From Gammaproteobacteria bacterium UBA7376 (GTDB lineage: Bacteria > Pseudomonadota > Gammaproteobacteria > Pseudomonadales > Azotimanducaceae): DNA of 19,690 bases. Shown here piece by piece: positions 18,046 to 19,690 of the stretch. The stretch is taken from NCBI GenBank assembly GCA_002470275.1, contig DKNY01000033.1, positions 1 through 19,690 of the forward strand. Direction: 5' to 3'. The position numbers and the translations under genes are program-made. The stretch's first letter is position 1. The number at the start of each line of letters is the position of its first letter. The notes below the pieces were generated by a model, which saw only the letters and a list, made by a program, of their open reading frames with translations, did no database searches and had not been told where the DNA came from.

Positions 18046-18102
18046 ATTATACTACCGCCACTTTCGTATATATGACGCTCATGTCATGCAAAGAAAAACG
18101 TA

Positions 18103-18138
18103 AAATCTATACACAAGGAGAGCTAAAGGTATAGATTT
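18103..18138. repeat. Perfect 10-bp inverted repeat with 16-base spacer
   Basis: AAATCTATAC (18103-18112) and GTATAGATTT (18129-18138) are exact reverse complements. No T-run follows, so it is not a typical terminator. It lies between the Fic remnant start and gmk, at the right-hand edge of the AT-rich insertion. It could be an operator for a dimeric regulator or a leftover mobile-element end. Confidence 0.7.
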
Positions 18139-18218
18139 GCGAATAACTTATGTTTTGATTTCGGTGGCAGAAACGATGGCAAGTAAGTAAAAATCAACAG
18201 CTTTTGTCATATAACCTG

Positions 18219-18246
18219 TTGATGCAAAACAAATTTTACTTATCAA
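18219..18246 (+). promoter_or_regulatory. Possible promoter for gmk
   Basis: TTGATG (18219-18224) and TATCAA (18241-18246) are spaced 16 bases apart and would start transcription about 20 bases before the gmk ATG. If real, the insertion separates gmk from yicC transcription and gmk-rpoZ-spoT depends on this element. Alternative pairings exist in this AT-rich stretch. Confidence 0.4.
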
Positions 18247-18271
18247 TCATTAAACAGAACCAAAACATCGA

Positions 18272-18892
18272 ATGACCCAAGGACAACTATTTCTCATTTC
18301 TGCGCCCTCCGGCGCGGGGAAAACCAGCCTCGTTAACGCCGCTCTGGAAAAAGACCCGAGGCTTGTGGTCTCAGTCAGTCATACCACCCGAGATCAACGC
18401 GGCGGCGAGCAGGACGCCGTGGAATATCATTTCACCGATAGAAATACCTTCGAGCAAATGATTCGCGCCGGGGACTTCCTGGAACATGCAGACGTATTTG
18501 GCAACTACTACGGCACCGCTATTTCTGAGGTGGAGAAGAAACAGGCCGACGGTAAGGATGTGATTCTTGAGATTGACTGGCAGGGCGCCGAGCAAGTTCG
18601 CTCCCAGCGGCCTGATGCCACCAGCATCTTTATCCTGCCCCCCTCCATTGCAAGCCTTGAAGAACGTCTCACCAGCCGCGGCCAAGACAGCGCTGAGAGC
18701 ATGCAACGCCGCTTGAGTGAGGCACGTCTGGATATGTCTAAGGCCGTGGACTTCGACTTTTTGGTTATCAACGAAGATTTTGAGACCGCTCTGGAGCAAC
18801 TGCTTGCCGTCTTTACCTCTGCTCGTTTGACCACCAGCTATCAGCGTCGACGCTCGGAGATACGCCAACTGATCGACGGCACGGCGCGTTGA
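18272..18892 (+). CDS. gmk: Guanylate kinase
   Basis: Gmk phosphorylates GMP to GDP with ATP, an essential purine nucleotide step. The 206 residues show the P-loop APSGAGKTSL (11-20), the GMP-binding SHTTRDQRGGEQDAVEYHF segment, the FGNYYGTA region and the LEIDWQGAEQVR motif of the family. The length is normal. The ATG has no recognisable Shine-Dalgarno sequence, which is unusual for an essential gene. This may reflect the replacement of the native upstream region by inserted DNA. It is followed by rpoZ and spoT, the standard gammaproteobacterial order linking guanine nucleotide supply and (p)ppGpp control. Confidence 0.97.
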   Translation: MTQGQLFLISAPSGAGKTSLVNAALEKDPRLVVSVSHTTRDQRGGEQDAVEYHFTDRNTFEQMIRAGDFLEHADVFGNYYGTAISEVEKKQADGKDVILEIDWQGAEQVRSQRPDATSIFILPPSIASLEERLTSRGQDSAESMQRRLSEARLDMSKAVDFDFLVINEDFETALEQLLAVFTSARLTTSYQRRRSEIRQLIDGTAR

Positions 18893-18964
18893 CACCTGGA
18901 CGAAGCTTGTCGCGTAGCAAGCCAGCCTGTATCCTCGCTCTCTTATTTGATTTTGGTTTAAGTT

Positions 18965-19261
18965 ATGGCCCGCGTTACCGTTGAAGACTGCCTCGAACAT
19001 GTGGATAACCGTTTTGAGCTAGTGATGCTCGCCAGCCGACGAGCCCGCTCCCTCCGCAATTACAATACCGACCCGCTCGTGGCCGAGGAAAACGACAAGC
19101 CGACCGTGATTGCGCTCCGCGAAATTGCCGAAGGCCTCATCAGCCACGAGATGCTAGATACGCATGAGGTCTCGCCTGATGAGGAAGAAATCGTGACTGA
19201 CTTCAGTATGTCCAACCTCAGCGGGGGTAGGATTGGAGAAAATGAGTCGCCCGCAGACTAA
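18965..19261 (+). CDS. rpoZ: RNA polymerase subunit omega
   Basis: The 98-residue product starts [23 protein letters not shown], continues RRARSL and has [15 protein letters not shown], which is the omega subunit signature. Omega helps assemble RNA polymerase by binding beta-prime, and in proteobacteria it forms part of a ppGpp-binding site. It follows gmk by 72 bases and overlaps spoT by 20 bases, which suggests translational coupling to the ppGpp synthetase/hydrolase gene. Confidence 0.97.
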   Translation: MARVTVEDCLEHVDNRFELVMLASRRARSLRNYNTDPLVAEENDKPTVIALREIAEGLISHEMLDTHEVSPDEEEIVTDFSMSNLSGGRIGENESPAD

Positions 19262-19690
19262 GCCGCCGGAATCCTACTTCGTTGCCCAACTAGCTGCCCA
19301 AGCTAAGAAGCAAGATGTCGCAGCGCCGGCGACCCTCAAAACGCTCGTCGGCTCCCTAGACTACCTCTCAGAAACCGAGGTTGCCTCGGTTCGCTCGGCT
19401 CACCAGTATGCTGAGGCTGCCCATCAAGGCCAGCTAAGGCGGACCGGCCACCCTTACATTACCCACCCAACGGCGGTCGCCCAAATCCTTTCTGAAATGC
19501 GCATGGACCATCAGACGCTAATGGCTGCTCTCCTCCATGACGTCATTGAAGATTCCGATGCGAGCAAGACAGCCTTGGGCGAACTGTTCGGCGACCCGGT
19601 GGCAGAAATCGTTGATGGCGTCTCTAAACTGAGCAAGATTTTTTCCAGTAGAGACGAAGCCCAAGCAGAGAATTTCCAAAAAATGGCCTT
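19242..19690 (+). CDS. spoT: Bifunctional (p)ppGpp synthetase/hydrolase SpoT, 5' part
   Basis: The frame opens at ATG 19242 inside the end of rpoZ, with TTGGAG just upstream, and stays open to the window edge (149 codons). The visible part is the N-terminal HD hydrolase domain: an H-containing [16 protein letters not shown] helix, [12 protein letters not shown], and the HDxxED signature in LLHDVIEDS, then [10 protein letters not shown]. These are the RelA/SpoT family signatures for degradation of (p)ppGpp. The synthetase, TGS and ACT regions lie beyond the window. About 40 residues precede the first conserved helix. An intact HDxxED motif and the position after rpoZ favour SpoT over RelA. Confidence 0.96.
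   Translation, partial: MSRPQTKPPESYFVAQLAAQAKKQDVAAPATLKTLVGSLDYLSETEVASVRSAHQYAEAAHQGQLRRTGHPYITHPTAVAQILSEMRMDHQTLMAALLHDVIEDSDASKTALGELFGDPVAEIVDGVSKLSKIFSSRDEAQAENFQKMA

Noticed and set aside
15535..18246. 8-base direct repeat CTTATCAA at 15535-15542 and 18239-18246 as a target-site duplication flanking the insertion
   Set aside because: In two AT-rich stretches of about 200 bases an 8-base match is expected about once by chance, and no mobile-element ends adjoin it.
18889..18917. Consensus TTGACA at 18889-18894 as an rpoZ promoter
   Set aside because: No acceptable -10 hexamer lies 16-18 bases downstream (the 17-base position is GCGTAG), and the hexamer overlaps the gmk stop codon.
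18371..19000. 209-codon minus-strand frame opposite gmk
   Set aside because: It lies antisense to clearly coding gmk and rpoZ, shows no recognisable domain and has low-complexity residue runs typical of shadow frames.

Overview
The window is a stretch of a gammaproteobacterial chromosome. Almost every gene is a single-copy housekeeping gene in an order familiar from Pseudomonas and related marine lineages: ftsY-ftsE-ftsX, rsmD, coaD, mutM, rpmG/rpmB, radC, coaBC, algC, argB, slmA, pyrE/rph, yicC, gmk, rpoZ, spoT. The coaBC-algC-argB-slmA order, SlmA itself and an AlgC-type phosphomannomutase/phosphoglucomutase favour a non-enteric gammaproteobacterium (Pseudomonadales or Cellvibrionales type). 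I cannot name the species.

Layout. 1-2733 (minus): the ftsY-ftsE-ftsX operon for membrane targeting and the divisome ABC complex. 2847-3999 (plus): rsmD and coaD. 3987-5302 (minus): rpmB-rpmG-mutM behind a good sigma70-type promoter; mutM and coaD overlap tail to tail. 5492-6238 (minus): radC. 6639-8720 (plus): nagR, a small ORF and nagA, placed between radC and coaBC, which are direct neighbours in related genomes. 8859-13076 (plus): the tight coaBC-algC-argB-slmA run, with no dut between coaBC and algC. 13049-14431 (minus): rph-pyrE, overlapping slmA tail to tail. 14656-15525 (plus): yicC. 15526-18271: an AT-richer insertion. 18272 onward (plus): gmk, rpoZ and the first part of spoT, which runs off the end.

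The most unusual region is the 2.7 kb between yicC and gmk, which are normally adjacent. It holds a complete signal-less phospholipase C-type phosphoesterase with a TTG start and a C-terminal triple cysteine. It also holds a Fic adenylyltransferase gene cut off exactly inside its HPFxDGNGR catalytic motif, unassigned debris with nested inverted repeats, and a perfect 10-bp inverted repeat before gmk. This looks like layered horizontal acquisition and decay, and I cannot demonstrate a complete new system. Other points of note are the missing dut, a well-formed 57-codon ORF overlapping the nagA start, helically phased direct repeats upstream of nagR, a substituted SSGK motif in CoaB, and a 16-bp tandem repeat across the radC stop codon.
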